A stretch of 64,000 nt of DNA from Alentia gelatinosa (GCA_950022655.1 OX465583.1:71497152-71561151), one strand, 5' to 3'. Shown: positions 10,140 through 21,273, counted from the first letter of the stretch. Notes: a model not told the origin generated them from the letters alone. A program made the numbers and translations.

Positions 10140-10610
10140 TTACATATATATACGCCATCGCGATAACGCATGTATCGGCTGTATCGTGGCTTGTTTATAC
10201 TTGTATACACCTCTTATACGCGTCTGCTTTTCCATATGTAGACACGCGCGACTTGGCTGTCTTTCACGCCTGGCGTATTTAAGATAAAACATACTCTGTG
10301 CAATATATATACGCCAGGCGTATATATGATACACACAAAAAAATTGTGGCCCGCCCCTTCCTGTGGGTGTTGGTAGAGGATGCACCAACACTGACCCGCC
10401 ACCCGCGACCTCCCAACCCCACCCCCTACCGCCCCCCCACCACCCCACGCCACCCCCAGCCAGCCTCAGTGAGAATTCCCCCGCTGCCCGCCGCCCACCG
10501 CCCACCGCCCGCCGCCAGCCGCGTTTGTACAGGTTGACTCAGTGGGAAATCCTCCCTCACCCCCCACCGCCCGCCCATGCCCGCCGCTGCCCGCCGCGAG
10601 GTGTTATGGT
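10140..10610 (+). repeat. GC-rich dispersed repeat H, copy 1
   Basis: An AT-rich left part with nested inverted repeats (TATATATACGCC / GGCGTATATA) leads into a cytosine-rich right part (CCGCCCACCGCCCGCC) containing GACTCAGTGGGAAATCCTCC. The reverse complement of this layout, including GGGAGGGTTTCCCACTGAGG, is at 38640-38905. No open frame is credible. Confidence 0.5.
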
Positions 10611-10619
10611 GTCAGGTGG

Positions 10620-11440
10620 GGGTCGGGTATACATGTGCAGCCGCATTCACACCTGTGCGGCCGCATTCACACCTGTGTGGCCGCATTCACATGGGGGTAA
10701 GATGATTTCAGTGTTCAGCTATAGGTAACCTTGAAGAGGGTCCTTATATGCTAGGCCAAGACTGACCAGACATAGGCATGGTGTTTTAAAGTCAAATCTA
10801 TTAGAAAAATAGTTAATAAACCAACATAATGAAGGGTTTATTATATGTAATTAATCAATTTATACTCAATCACGTTTTATAAAATAAATTGGTAATATAA
10901 GATTGTATTTTTCATATAATACAGACTTGGATGGTTAATGTAAAATGAAATATGCTACCAGTAGTGTCCCCAAGCTGCAAAGATCGGAACTATTGGATGT
11001 TGGTGTATATACAACGGAATCAGGCGTATATATGACGTATATAAGACCGCACCATGGACATGTATATACGCCACTAGATAAGGCATCTACGAGACTGCTA
11101 ACAGGTCGAACTTCTAGACGCAAAATCCTACTGTAAGACGCGTTTCGGATACATATGTAAAACGGTACTTTTGGTGCAGTGTATATAGAACTGCATTGAG
11201 AACCGTATGAGTAGACAATACTCCACGAGTTTTGACGCTCCACAATCGTCATCGAGGTGTTAGGGATATTTAAATTCATTGTCTTATCTTGTCTTCTCTC
11301 TGAAATCCTTGTCGCTGATTGGTCGAGCGCCTTTGACGTCATCTCGTATTTACTACGCCACGACCATGGCGTAGTATTTTCACTTTACCTGGGTGATCAT
11401 TGATCTTTTATTTTAAGGTTATTCCTATTGCTAAATTTGT
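10620..11440. other. AT-rich spacer, nothing firm
   Basis: Contains scattered TATATACG palindromes near 11010-11080 similar to repeat H. No gene or full element was recognised. Confidence 0.35.
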
Positions 11441-11447
11441 GCCAGGG

Positions 11448-11625
11448 GTGTAATAATATCAAGAAACATCACGGAAATTTATATGATTGTTTACATGGCG
11501 TGAGTTGCTTTCTGTGAATGGTACCTCATATGTCACCAGTGGCATATGGATATTTTATGGCATAACCATGGCATTTACAATCACACTATGTCCAGCCTAT
11601 GGGGATTTATATGAGGAATAGGTTA
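11448..11625. mobile_element. Family E element, degraded copy 1
   Basis: Holds AATATCAAGAAACATCACGG (hairpin side) and the right module GGCATATGGATATTTTATGG, then CCAGCCTATGGGGATTTATA and TGAGGAATAGG. These match the better copies at 17860 and 50505. The outer TACCCC end is eroded. Confidence 0.5.
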
Positions 11626-11701
11626 AAGAGTGAAAAGGGGACTCTGAAGACAAGACCGACAAACAGACAAGATGTCCAAGTTGAAAGGGTAAGGGAGAAC
11701 A

Positions 11702-11848
11702 TATACACAACATTGACTGGTTTCACATACAAGTAACGATATGCTCCGAGGAGTTGACACGCAGTAATATCCGAGCGCATGCTAGGATATTGCGTATGGT
11801 AGGAACATACAACCACTTTTATCTGAGACCAGTCTTAATTGTATTTGC
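11702..11848. mobile_element. C-type hairpin, copy with ACTGGT ends
   Basis: The left arm TATACACAACATTGACTGGT pairs with the right arm ACCAGTCTTAATTGTATTT. The middle arms (ATGCTCCGAGG / CGTATGGTAGG) have diverged, and the centre is AGTTGACACGCAGTAATATC followed by CGAGCGCATGCTAGGATATT. The central core is shared with C elements that have different outer stems. Confidence 0.65.
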
Positions 11849-12347
11849 TATCCTTCTTTATACAACCGGTAGGGTGCCGACTTTAGTTTACGTTAGTAAA
11901 TATATAGAACGTCCTGACCATGCTGTACAATTCACAGAACGAGACGGTAATTTACAGTTTATACAGACCGAGGCATTTATTCCGAGTTCCGTACAAACTA
12001 TCATCGAGTTCTGTGACTTGTACGAGTATGGTTGGACGTTGTATATTTACTATATACCCGAAATTTTAAAAAAAATCAATTTCATTTGGCTTAACAACCA
12101 ATTTCTTAACAAACGCGTATGGCAAAGTGGTCCGTATTTTAGTGTACGGACCAGCAGTCCGTACAGTATTTTTCAACATATGCCGAAACGAGGCATATTT
12201 ACAGTATATATGGCATGGGTATATAGTAATGTACTTTGTTTTCCATGCTCACTATTTTTCCAAATGTGCCTTGTTTTGCAGCCCGGAGCGGACATCATAT
12301 ATCTGTATGCGTTGGGTATGTCCATACAGAGCTCCTATATAGGGGAC

Positions 12348-12712
12348 AGAGCCATTGTTAGTTCACGAAGCAGTCACCAGGTGGTCGGGGGACAAACCTG
12401 TATTCTGGCTCTTTGTTCTTACAAAATTCAACTGCCTTTCAATATTTTACTATGGTTCCCTTGACTCTCTACACCCATCCCAAAGCAGGATGACATAATG
12501 ATTAAACCCAAGACATGATATTTTCCATATGGAACACTTTATATAAATATGTGAGCAAGGCTAAAGTTGTGACATTTCCCAATTATCACTCACTTCTTTT
12601 CCACATCCTTTAGTGAAGAACACCTACTTTTTCACCTCCAATAGTGAAGAATGCCTACTCGGGGGGCGTCATGGCGGCCCCCATGGATCATAGGCTATAT
12701 GCCATATAGGTT
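12348..12712 (+). repeat. Dispersed ~360 bp repeat, copy 1
   Basis: From GACAGAGCCATTGTTAGTTC through CAGTCACCAGGTGGTCGGGG, CCCTTGACTCTCTACACCCA and GTGACATTTCCCAATTATCA to GCGTCATGGCGGCCCCCATG, it matches 21553-21915 in the same orientation with modest divergence. No termini or coding motif identify it. Confidence 0.8.
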
Positions 12713-12734
12713 TATATCTAAATATACCAAGCAT

Positions 12735-12905
12735 CAGTGCCACGCCTCTAGGACAGTGAGGCACTGACCCTTTTTTCCTTTCCCAATGTCACAGAGTTGG
12801 CACACACATAGTAAAGGACTAGTTTTTGCAGCACGTTGGGAATCAATAAATCCTCTCCTAACCTAGCTAGCTTATATGAGCGTGTGGCCCACGCTCAAAA
12901 GCAAT
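12735..12905 (+). repeat. NADAR-linked 3' repeat, diverged copy
   Basis: CCACGCCTCTAGGACAGTGA, GGCACTGACCC and AGTAAAGGACTAGTTTTTGC, ending in the stem-loop GAGCGTGTGGCCCACGCTC followed by AAAAG. It aligns with the last ~170 bp of the repeats at 7383, 33110 and 47115. Confidence 0.6.
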
Positions 12906-13039
12906 AAAGCGAGGGAAGGAAGAATGACCAAACTTTCCGTTCGCTTGTTTTGACAGAGAGCAGATGAATGAAATGATAAAAAGCAGAGATGAACCGATAA
13001 ACATACAGAGGCACAAACTGGTGTCACAAACTGTGGTGG

Positions 13040-14165
13040 GGAGGCTGGAGGCTGTGGTGGACGGGCTGGGTGAGGGGTGGGCGAGTAAGGGACAGGGTTC
13101 GGGTGAGGGAAGGGTCATATGAGGGATGGGTGAGGGATCGGCAATGTTAGGGAGCGGTTGGGTGAAGGAGGGGTCGGGTGAGGGACAGGGTCGGGTGAGG
13201 GAGGGGCCAGGGGAGGGTTGGGACACATGAGGGCGGGGCCATGTGAGGGCTAGGCCAGGTAAGGGATGGGACGCATGAAGGACAGGTATGGTGAGGACAG
13301 AGCTGCTGAGGGACGGGCTGCCTTAGGCAGGGGATCGGGAAGGGATGGACAGGAGAGGGCAGGCTGCATGAGGGATGGGCCACAAAAGGGACGGGCTCGA
13401 CTGGCAAACAGGCTGGGTGGCAGACTAGGGCTGGATGGCAGGTGGCAGGGGGGGGACCAGGGACAGGACGGGTAAGGGATGGGCCTGGTGAGGGACTGGG
13501 GCCGGGTGAGGGACTGAGGCCGGGTGAGGGACGGGGGGCTGGGTGAGGTACTGAGGCTGGGTGAGGGACGGGGGGTGGGTGAGGGACGGGGGGTGGGTGA
13601 GGGACGGGGGCCGGGTGAGGGACTGGGGCTGGGTGAGGGACAGGGGGTGGGTGAGGGACGGGGGCCGGGTGAGGGCCGGGGGCCGGGTGAGGGACGGGGG
13701 CCGGGTGAGGGACGGCGGCTAGGTGAGGGAAGGCGGCTAGGTGAGGGACTGGAGCTGGGTGAGGGACGGGGGCCGGGTGAGGGACGGCGGCTAGGTGAGG
13801 GAAGGCGGCTAGGTGAGGGACTGGAGCTGGGTGAGGGACGGGGGCCGGGGGCCGGGGGAGGGACGGCGGCTAGGTGAGGGAAGGCGGCTAGGTGAGGGAC
13901 TGGAGCTGGGTGAGGGACGGGGGCCGGGGGAGGGACGGCGGCTAGGTGAGGGACTGGAGCTGGGTGAGGGACTGGAGCTAGGTGAGGGACGGGGGGGTGG
14001 GTGAGGGACTGGGGGCGGGTGAGGGACGGGGGGCTGGGTGAGGGACTGGGGCCGGGTGAGGGACAGGGGGTGGGTGAGGGACTGGGGCCGGGTGAGGGCC
14101 GGGGGCCGGGTGAGGGAAGGCGGCTAGGTGAGGGACGGCGACTAGGTGAGGGACTGGGCATGACT
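13040..14165. repeat. 18-bp minisatellite, 1.1 kb
   Basis: Units of GGTGAGGGACGGGGGCCG with GGCTA, GGAGCTG and TGGGGCC variants run almost without break from about 13470. A looser version precedes them from 13040. Long open frames on both strands come only from the period being a multiple of three. One purine-rich strand is markedly G-rich. Confidence 0.9.
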
Positions 14166-14169
14166 AGTA

Positions 14170-14600
14170 GGCGGGGAGATGTATTGAGGAAGTACCGCAA
14201 AGCGCAAGAGATGTAGCGGTCGAGGTGACTGGCAGACCAATTCTAAATTGTGATTAGTGTTCACAGAACCCAGTGTCATCTATTTCTCTCCCTGCCTCTC
14301 TCCAAGCATAGTTCTCCATTTGGTTAGTGTGTGTTGGAGATCTACCAACCCACCCCTCAGTGGCGTAAAGGTATATATTTAAAGCCGAATGACTTTCTGA
14401 GGACCCCCTAATGCCCTACTTTATCTCCCTTATAGCGATTGCTGTTGTCATTATTTAGACACATGAAGGGTTCAGGAAATCCTGCCGCGGGCCCAATGTA
14501 GGAAACTAACCGCTCCTTTTGGCTAATGCTCCTATATGTGTTCGGGGATTCCAAGGGCCATTTACCGTTGCCTGACAGGGAACAGGGGCTCGTTTAATAA
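14170..14600. other. Spacer, nothing recognised
   Basis: No family member, gene or RNA is recognised. A CTAGGATAT-type J terminus fragment begins near 14595. Confidence 0.35.
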
Positions 14601-14608
14601 TCTAGGAT

Positions 14609-14762
14609 ATACACAATATTACCATGATTTCGATCTGCATGGTCGTATTCTCCGCGTAGTTGACGCGAAGTGAAACTTCGATTGATAGCGAGGAGTATTA
14701 GGTAGGGGCAACTACAAGGAGAATATGGTCACTCAGATCGAAATCATTGTAATGTTGTATTT
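14609..14762. mobile_element. C-type hairpin, divergent copy
   Basis: The outer arm ACACAATATTACCATGATTT and the following CGATCTGCATGGTCGTATTC pair with GAATATGGTCACTCAGATCG, then AAATCATTGTAATGTTGTAT. The centre is GTTGACGCGAAGTGAAACTT, a variant of the GTTGACGCGTAGTAATAT core. Confidence 0.6.
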
Positions 14763-14984
14763 ATTTCTCACCTTTCGAGTGATTATTAGGGAAAAAATAT
14801 TGTAAATTTGATGCAAGCGCCGTGGATTGTTTATATAAATTAGTTCCTATAATGCCCGTCAGGTGGCCGAAAAACCTGTATTCTCCTAGGAGATTCCGGA
14901 GGTCCGTATTCTACTCAGTAGCGATCTGTAAGCTTCATAGGCTTAGTATGGAGACTCCGTATTAGGTGGGTAATTAAGTACATA

Positions 14985-15640
14985 TAGGCCATTTTCTGTA
15001 CGTCATAGAGACCCAGGGAAGATGTGGGTAAACTTTATTTAACACTTAAGGACGACCTTACGGACGGCTAATACTGTCCTAGCAAACAGACTTGAATATT
15101 ACTAAATATAACCCTTGTACGAGGTACATAAAAGAGTCTTTATGTAAGATCCTAGATTATTCAACGGGAACCCATAATCCATGCCTTGATACTATGTGAC
15201 TAGAATCCGAAATATGGGTTTCTAGAGATATCCATCATAGGTATATATTGACGAAGGTATATCTTAATGTATTAGTAAGAAACTGGCTTCTTATAGTCTT
15301 TATTACTATACGAAATATTCGAATTATATGATGTTAGAAGGTATAGGGAATTTCACGTACGCCTTTTTTTCTTGTTTTTCTTCTTGCAGTCATCAACATT
15401 ACCATTAATCATTATCATACTATCTCTGTTCTCATTGTCTCTTTGTATTGTATTATGAGAACTTGAGTGCAATGCATACTTTTGTGAGATAGGTATTTTA
15501 CATGCATATTTCTCCAGATGTACTTTTCTGATGTGTAAGATACTAGATCTTACGGGTGAGATGGTAGAACGCAGGGCGCTAGCCTGGGAAAATAACCCGG
15601 GTAAAAAACCAGAAAAAACCTAACGAGTCCCTGTCTAATG
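14985..15640 (+). repeat. Family J copy 4 plus left half of a local duplication
   Basis: J interior and right end (CATAGAGACCCAGGGAAGAT to CCTAGATTATTCAACGGG) lie at about 14995-15172. Downstream sequence, including AATATGGGTTTCTAGAGATA, CTGATGTGTAAGATAC and CTAACGAGTCCCTG, reappears in the same order at 16010-16358. This indicates a direct duplication of several hundred bases, later altered by indels. Confidence 0.6.
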
Positions 15641-16009
15641 AGTAATGAGACTAATGTTCAGTAAGATACCAGCCTGAAATTATGTTTAGACATTAGGAGA
15701 TCTTCAACCCCATGTAAATGGAATTATATCCTTTTAGTTGGACTGGATGGTACTCTTTGAGTCAGGAAAAACCCGACGGTCGTACTAGTATGTGAGGGAA
15801 AGGGAAAGGGCATGAAAACCAGGCTTGTGAGGTCCGTTTTATTGTTGTAAATGTGTTATGTATATAGAAGAGAAAACTATCGGCAATACTAGCCAATGGC
15901 CTGTATTTAGTAAAATTGATATGGAATCATTCTATGTTGATACTATGAGAAAGCAACTCTACTGTATATTGGACAGCAATAAAAGAATGTTCTTGAAAAG
16001 AAATACTGT

Positions 16010-16358
16010 CATAGTAAACGGACTTAAATATTATTAAACGATAACCCTTGTACGAGGTACAGAAAAGGGTCCTCATGTAAGATCCTAGATTACTCAATGG
16101 GCCCCAGAATCCATGGCATAGTGGGGGACTTCTTGAAACTATGTGTCTAGAATACTAAATATGGGTTTGTAGAGATATATATATATATATATATATCCTC
16201 CCTTCCTCCTCACCGCTACACTATATATATGTATACTTCTCCCTATGTACTTTGCTGATGTGTAAGATACCCTCACCATCTTAGGGGTAAGATGGTAGAC
16301 CGCAGGGGGCTAGCCTGCGAAAATAACCTGAACAAAAAAAGCCTAACGAGTCCCTGGT
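16010..16358 (+). repeat. Family J copy 5 plus right half of local duplication
   Basis: Begins within J (TAGTAAACGGACTTAAATAT), ends J with GATCCTAGATTACTCAATGG, and continues through AATATGGGTTTGTAGAGATA, an AT dinucleotide run (about 16171-16195), CTGATGTGTAAGATAC and GGCTAGCCTGCGAAAATAAC to CTAACGAGTCCCTGG. It parallels 15060-15640. Confidence 0.6.
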
Positions 16359-16565
16359 TTATGTGCGACCTTCCCCCTGTGGCGGGGAAGTATGTTCTGT
16401 GTTTAAACACTGACGGGCGGAGGAGGGTCGTTAGTGGGAGCGAGGCGGCAGTATTCACGGCGGGCACCTGTTGAGCAGATAAATGGGGCGGGAAGTTAGT
16501 GAGCTGCTCTGAGCTGCTCGTCTGAAGGGCTCCTGAGCCGCTCAGACTACGGCAATGAAGCAATC

Positions 16566-16815
16566 TTTTTTTTTTTTTTAGCAATTTTCATTAGGGAATA
16601 TTTGTGTACACAATCACTGAATTCGGCTATACAGCCGTTCTTCCATTCGGGCCCTAGCCCCCTACTCCTCATTCTAATGGTGGGTGTTAAAGCGAATGGG
16701 CAGTGGGTACCATTTTTGTGTAAGTCTTTGGTATGACCCGACTGGGGTCTGAACCCACAAGCTCCAATGCTCAAGGTGAACACCCCTACCACTTAGCGAC
16801 TGAGCTTGGCACAAG
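16566..16815 (-). mobile_element. tRNA-derived SINE with poly-A tail
   Basis: On the minus strand the element starts near 16815 with an A-box-like TCGCTAAGTGG (plus-strand 16790-16800) and a B-box-like GTTCAGACC in GGGTTCAGACCCC (16744-16756), at normal tRNA spacing. A ~150 bp tRNA-unrelated body follows, ending GAAAATTGCT and a 14-base A tail (plus-strand T run 16566-16579). This is a classic Pol III SINE. It is not a functional tRNA gene because the acceptor stem does not pair. Confidence 0.8.
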
Positions 16816-16817
16816 CT

Positions 16818-17262
16818 CAACAGGGACGAGTGGGATGAGTGGTGCCAGTGGGACAAGCAGGATGAGTAGGGTGAATGGGGCGAGTCGGATGAGTGGGACG
16901 GGCGGGACCAGCAGGGTGAGTTGGACGATTGGGATGGGCGGGTTTAGTGGGCCGAGTTGGACGAGTTGGATGATTGGGACGAGTTGGACGAGTGGGATGG
17001 GCGGGACGAGTGGGAGGAGTGGGACAAGGTGGACGGGAGGGACTAGCGGGCCGAGTAGGACAAGTGGAACGAGTACAGGGACGAGTGGGAGGAGTGGGAC
17101 GTGCGGGACGTGCGGGACTAGCAGGGCGAATGGGGTGAGTGGAACAAGTGGAACAAAGGGGGCGAGCAGGACGGGCGGGGTGAGCAGAGCGAGTGGGACA
17201 AGCTTGACGAGCGGGACAATTGGAACAAGTGCGACGAGTGGCACGAGTAGGACAAACTCAAC
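16818..17262. repeat. 9-bp minisatellite (GGGACGAGT type)
   Basis: About 49 imperfect units of GGGACGAGT/GGGATGAGT begin right at the 5' edge of the SINE. The right flank AACTCAACAGGGCCAGTGAG, then AGACAGACTG, resembles that of the array at 9627-10020. Open frames through it encode only repeated Gly/Thr/Ser or Leu/Val/Pro and are artefacts. Confidence 0.85.
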
Positions 17263-17269
17263 AGGGCCA

Positions 17270-17855
17270 GTGAGAGACAGACTGAAGGATGTTTGGGGAA
17301 CAGAGGAAGGGCGTCAGAGTTTTTTTGGTTTTATTGCACAAAAAGGAGGTACATAACATGGCCTCTGTGGAGCAGGTATTCTGTCCAGTTTGCAGAACCT
17401 GTTACAGTCGATGAAGAGTAACAATCCATGGTCTCTGGAGATATACAGGTTGATTGATATTTACATGTTATGCATGATTAACACTTTCAGTCCTACCTCT
17501 AGCAGGAGGCCCACGTGGCAAGTCCAACAGATATTTAGCAACATACCCCAAGGGGACGATGCTTTTTTCGCAATGGAACCGAGAGTTATTCAACAGGTGC
17601 ATTTGATATGCTTTGTCTTAGTTAGATATAGATCCCCCATATTGAATAATGATGCGTACAGTGTTTCTAAATCATTTAGAAAAAATTAAGAAAGTCTGTG
17701 AATTTTGTCACATAGAATACCATTTTTGGTAATGGCCCCAAGAAATGCCTGGAGGCATTCTTCGTCCCTTCCATGGGAGTGCCCCAAATCATTGCTCGAC
17801 TGATAGGGTTAATAGACTATTTGGTCAACTATTGATAACAGCTTATACTAGATGA
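17270..17855. other. Spacer with a TTAA-element tail fragment
   Basis: GAAATGCCTGGAGGCATTCT, then TCGTCCCTT, and GGGTTAATAG near 17733-17815 resemble the right end of the TTAA-flanked element at 6012-6341. The rest is unassigned. Confidence 0.35.
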
Positions 17856-17859
17856 GTAC

Positions 17860-18146
17860 TATCAAGAAATGTCACAAAATTTCATACAATTACATGGCAT
17901 GAGTTCTCTTCGTGGAAGGATATCACGAAGCAGAGCTGAGTGATATCTGTAGTGGAAGACAATGAATAGCATGTAAACATTGATATGAAATTAAGTGACG
18001 TTTAGATGTTATCCTACCCTGTCATGTGTTTTTTTTTAAATTTCATATGTCAAGCGTGGCATAAACATACTTTATGGCATACCCACGGAATACAGTAACA
18101 ACATGTTAAGTCTATGAGGATTTATTTGAGGGGTGGGATAATGTAT
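17860..18146. mobile_element. Family E two-module element, copy 2
   Basis: The hairpin module is 17870-18000, from TCAAGAAATGTCACAAAATT to AATTAAGTGACG, with central CTTCGTGGAAGGATATCACG. The adjacent inverted-repeat module runs from TTATCCTACCCTGTCATGTG at 18010 to GAGGGGTGGGATAATG at 18146. Internal GGCATAAACATACTTTATGG and AAGTCTATGAGGATTTATTT are shared with copies at 50505, 58257 and 62563. Confidence 0.65.
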
Positions 18147-18428
18147 GAGCTACGCAGATAGTGAGCGGGGCATAGAGGGCAGACCATAGGTTACTGATGG
18201 GGGATGAACATAGGAACTTTTAAGCGGAAGAGAACAAAGGTTTATGAGAATAGTGACGGTGGTATATGGGGGTCCGCGGAGTGATGTAATGGGAATGGAA
18301 ATTAGGATTTAAGTGGGGACAAAATAAGTTTGTGGGCAAGATGCTAGTGGGCTGAAACGAGTAAGCCTGCCTTATGCCTTATGCATATTGTTGTGTTGTA
18401 TGTGTAAGTCAGTATCAATGTGTCCAGA

Positions 18429-18640
18429 ATTCTTAACGAACAGGGCTTAGAGCCTTGAGAACCCACTGGCCGGCCTTCCGTGCTAAAGACGTACATCAAT
18501 GCAACCCAAAGATTCCTATAATCTCAATAATGCCACCTAGCGGGAATACTAAGCCTAGTTCTTTAAGAGGTATTCTCCCAGAGAGCATAGTGAGAGTACA
18601 GAATACCACTTAGAGAGTGTGAGATCTTATGAGAGGGGTG
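18429..18640. mobile_element. Family F hAT-like MITE, left-truncated copy
   Basis: Retains the inner arm GGCTTAGAGCCTTGAGAA and the right terminus GAGTGTGAGATCTTATGAGA, then GGGGTG. The left outer arm and the second GGATTCTCAAGG arm are missing, so no target duplication can be read. Confidence 0.7.
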
Positions 18641-18697
18641 CATCTGTTTGCTGATCCACTCTCTAAATTTAGCCAACCCGAGGAACCTGTCATTATA

Positions 18698-19077
18698 AAG
18701 CCGGGCCCCCACCTACCACCACATACTCCCCGATGGCTACCATTTAAAATGTCCAAATCGTAGCCTAGTGGAAGGCCCCAGAATCGTAGACCTATGTCGT
18801 GATCTAATCTGTGAATTATACTCGACGACCACAATATCTTCCCGATAAGCTACGATACACTATGGAGGGCTACGAAAAATCCAACATCTTGGATTTTATC
18901 GGGACCTCTACGATTGGCATTTTCAATCGCAGCCTATCGCAGCCTTTCGCAGCCAACCGCAGAACATGGTCCACCTACCACGATTTTTGCTGACCTCACG
19001 ATAGAATCGGAATGGTGTCGGGAAGGCAGTCGTAGGGCCTATCGGGACCAGAATCGTGGTAGGTGGGGGCCCGGCTT
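18698..19077. mobile_element. Family G-related palindromic MITE
   Basis: TA-flanked termini AAGCCGGGCCCCCACCTACC and GGTAGGTGGGGGCCCGGCTT, 380 bp. The centre AAAATCCAACATCTTGGATT is a variant of the central palindrome of family G. Boxes such as CTACGA, TATCGGGA and CGCAGCC recur in mirrored order. Confidence 0.75.
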
Positions 19078-19381
19078 TACCTTTTGAGACTCTTAGCTAT
19101 GTGCTTATCACTGCGTACAACCACTGCTGGCTAACCAGGGCTGTTTCAATGGGCGATTGCTGAAGCCATAGTTATGGCTACCTGAAGCCATTAAACCGTA
19201 GACGTGTCCAGGGAAAGCTATCCTTGGTGAACGCCAGAGGGCACCACAACCAAGCAATTCAAGAAAACCCCGTTGATTAACGAACGACTAAAAAGTATCT
19301 TGTCTTTGGGGCTATAGTGTTGTATAGAATTATATTTTGTAAACGATGTCTTGACGATAACCTAAGGCTCTTGCACTGTGT

Positions 19382-19383
<2 letters not shown>

Positions 19384-19436
<53 letters not shown>
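19384..19436. repeat. TA dinucleotide microsatellite
   Basis: About 26 TA units without interruption. Confidence 0.95.
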
Positions 19437-19438
<2 letters not shown>

Positions 19439-19439
19439 C

Positions 19440-20325
19440 ACGTTCATTTAGGAAATATTTTCCGTTTTGTAATGCAAGACTGAATGGAAAAAATCGTCCA
19501 AGATGTCGTTATTATATCGTCCAGCAACAGCACCAGAAACAAACGAACTTTATTCAACAGCCCCCAGCTTCTTTCAGCTTTGTTTTATTTTTAACAATCA
19601 TTGGGGAAGACAGTGCCCACGAAGGCGACCTCCACGGACGATCCAATGGAAATGGGCCTATAGTTAATTCAAATTGTAGAGCGGGCTCTTTGTAATGTGA
19701 ATTAACTTTGATCAACACTTTCTGTTTCAAAGGGAAGGTAAATGTGCCATTATTAAAGCTGTGGGTAAAAAAGGGATAGATCGGAGTAAGACTTGAAGTG
19801 TACCAAGAAGATGAAAAATGTATAATTTCGATGTAATGGACGTGGAATTCAATAAACTGCTTCATTTAAAATAATCTTTAAAAGATATTAAAGGTATTAA
19901 AGATTCTTTATGCAACTTATCAGTGCATGTTCAGTTCCTCTTTTTCCCTCGTCTATATTTAGCCGTGTATCCCTGCGGCCTGCCTCCTTCGCGAGGTGCT
20001 GTTATTTATAGAACGAGCTGCTCAGGCCCGAGTCGGTGTCAGGGGTCAAGTAGGTCACGTTCTACACTGGTCCTCGGTGCCCCTGTGTCATCCGTGTGTC
20101 CGCTTCTATGTGAACAGAACACGAATTCACCACACCACACAGGGGTATGTGTAGATCGGATGTAGTTAGGTAGTCGCACCACGCTATGCGATGATGCTGT
20201 CTGGAGGTAGGTCCTCGGGGGGGGGGAGGAGAGGGGGGAGGAGGGCAGACAGACATTGTATGACCCAGCAGGCCGTAGACTGTTATCAATTATTCACACT
20301 ACTGCAGTGCCCACCTTTCCAAGCC
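19440..20325. other. Spacer, nothing recognised
   Basis: Unassigned sequence with a G-run near 20218-20250. No gene or known family is supported. Confidence 0.35.
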
Positions 20326-20329
20326 TTTA

Positions 20330-20935
20330 TAGTCGTCCCAGATTATCTATCCACCTGCCCACCCGTCCCACCCTTTATGGTCATCCTGGATAATATACCG
20401 AAGTCCCCACCCTCCCCACACTTTATGGTCGTCCCATAATATACACCCACCTGCCCACCCTGTCCACCCTTAATGATCGTCCTGGATAATACACCCACCT
20501 GCCCACCCTCCACACACTTCATGGTCGTCCCGGATTATCCACCCACCTGCCCACCCTCCACACACTTCATGGTCGTCCCGGATTATCCACCCACCTGCCC
20601 ACTCTCCCTAACACTTTATGGTCGTCCCAGACTATACACCCACCTGCCCACCCTCCCCACCATTAATGGTCATCCCAGATGATACACCCACCTGCCCACC
20701 CTCCCCACCATTAATGGCCGTCTCAGATTATCCACCCACCTGCCCACCCTCCCCACCCTTGATGGTCATCCAGGATTATACACCCACCTGCCCACCCTCC
20801 CCACCCTTAATGGTCATCCCAGATTATCCACCCACCTGCCCACCCTCCCCACTATTAATGGTCGTCCCAGATGATACACCCACCTGCCCACCCTCTCCAC
20901 ACTTTATAGTTGTTCCATACACACCACCTCCAGTA
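20330..20935. repeat. 48-bp minisatellite, about 12 units
   Basis: CACCCACCTGCCCACCCTCC and the following CCACCATTAATGGTCGTCCC recur every 48 bp, for example near 20685, 20733, 20781 and 20829. The period keeps a Pro/Cys-rich frame open (PTCPPSPPLMV repeats), which I regard as an artefact. Confidence 0.9.
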
Positions 20936-20998
20936 ATGTCCCACTCCAGCATCCAATAGGCAATGATGAGGTGCAGAGGTGAGTGCTGTTCATCTATG

Positions 20999-21194
20999 AG
21001 GCCCGTTTCCATTGGCTGACGAAAACGGTGTAGAATTCTTGAGTTCTCCCAATATCCTATTTTCATCTTGCTTCAGCAGTGCTAAAGGTCTGTCGGTGGT
21101 CCCTGACTGTAGATCGGTGATGGCCAATGGAAATAGGCTTTTAGGAGAACACAAAAAATCTACACCCTTTTCGTCAGCCAATGGAAACATGCCT
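20999..21194. mobile_element. Family A MITE, copy 4
   Basis: GCCCGTTTCCATTGGCTGAC, then AAAACGGTGTAGAATT on the left mirrors AAAATCTACACCCTTTTCGT, then CAGCCAATGGAAACATGCC on the right. The centre has GGTCTGTCGGTGGTCCCTGA. Confidence 0.8.
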
Positions 21195-21273
21195 ATAGCA
21201 GGACTGGGCTGAGAGGTGAGTATGGAATGTTCAATAGGCCATGATTTGAGGTTGGCAAAGGACAGGAAGGGGT

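Noticed and set aside
13250..14216. Large Pro/Ser-rich and Gly/Glu-rich frames
   Set aside because: They are by-products of the 18-bp array, open on both strands.
16744..16815. Functional tRNA gene
   Set aside because: A and B boxes are present but the acceptor stem does not pair, and a SINE body with poly-A tail follows.
16733..17356. Gly/Thr/Ser-repeat protein
   Set aside because: It spans a SINE head and a 9-bp array, and has no coding features.
20473..20959. Repeat protein with PTCPPSPPLMV units
   Set aside because: It follows exactly the 48-bp minisatellite period and has no flanking coding sequence.
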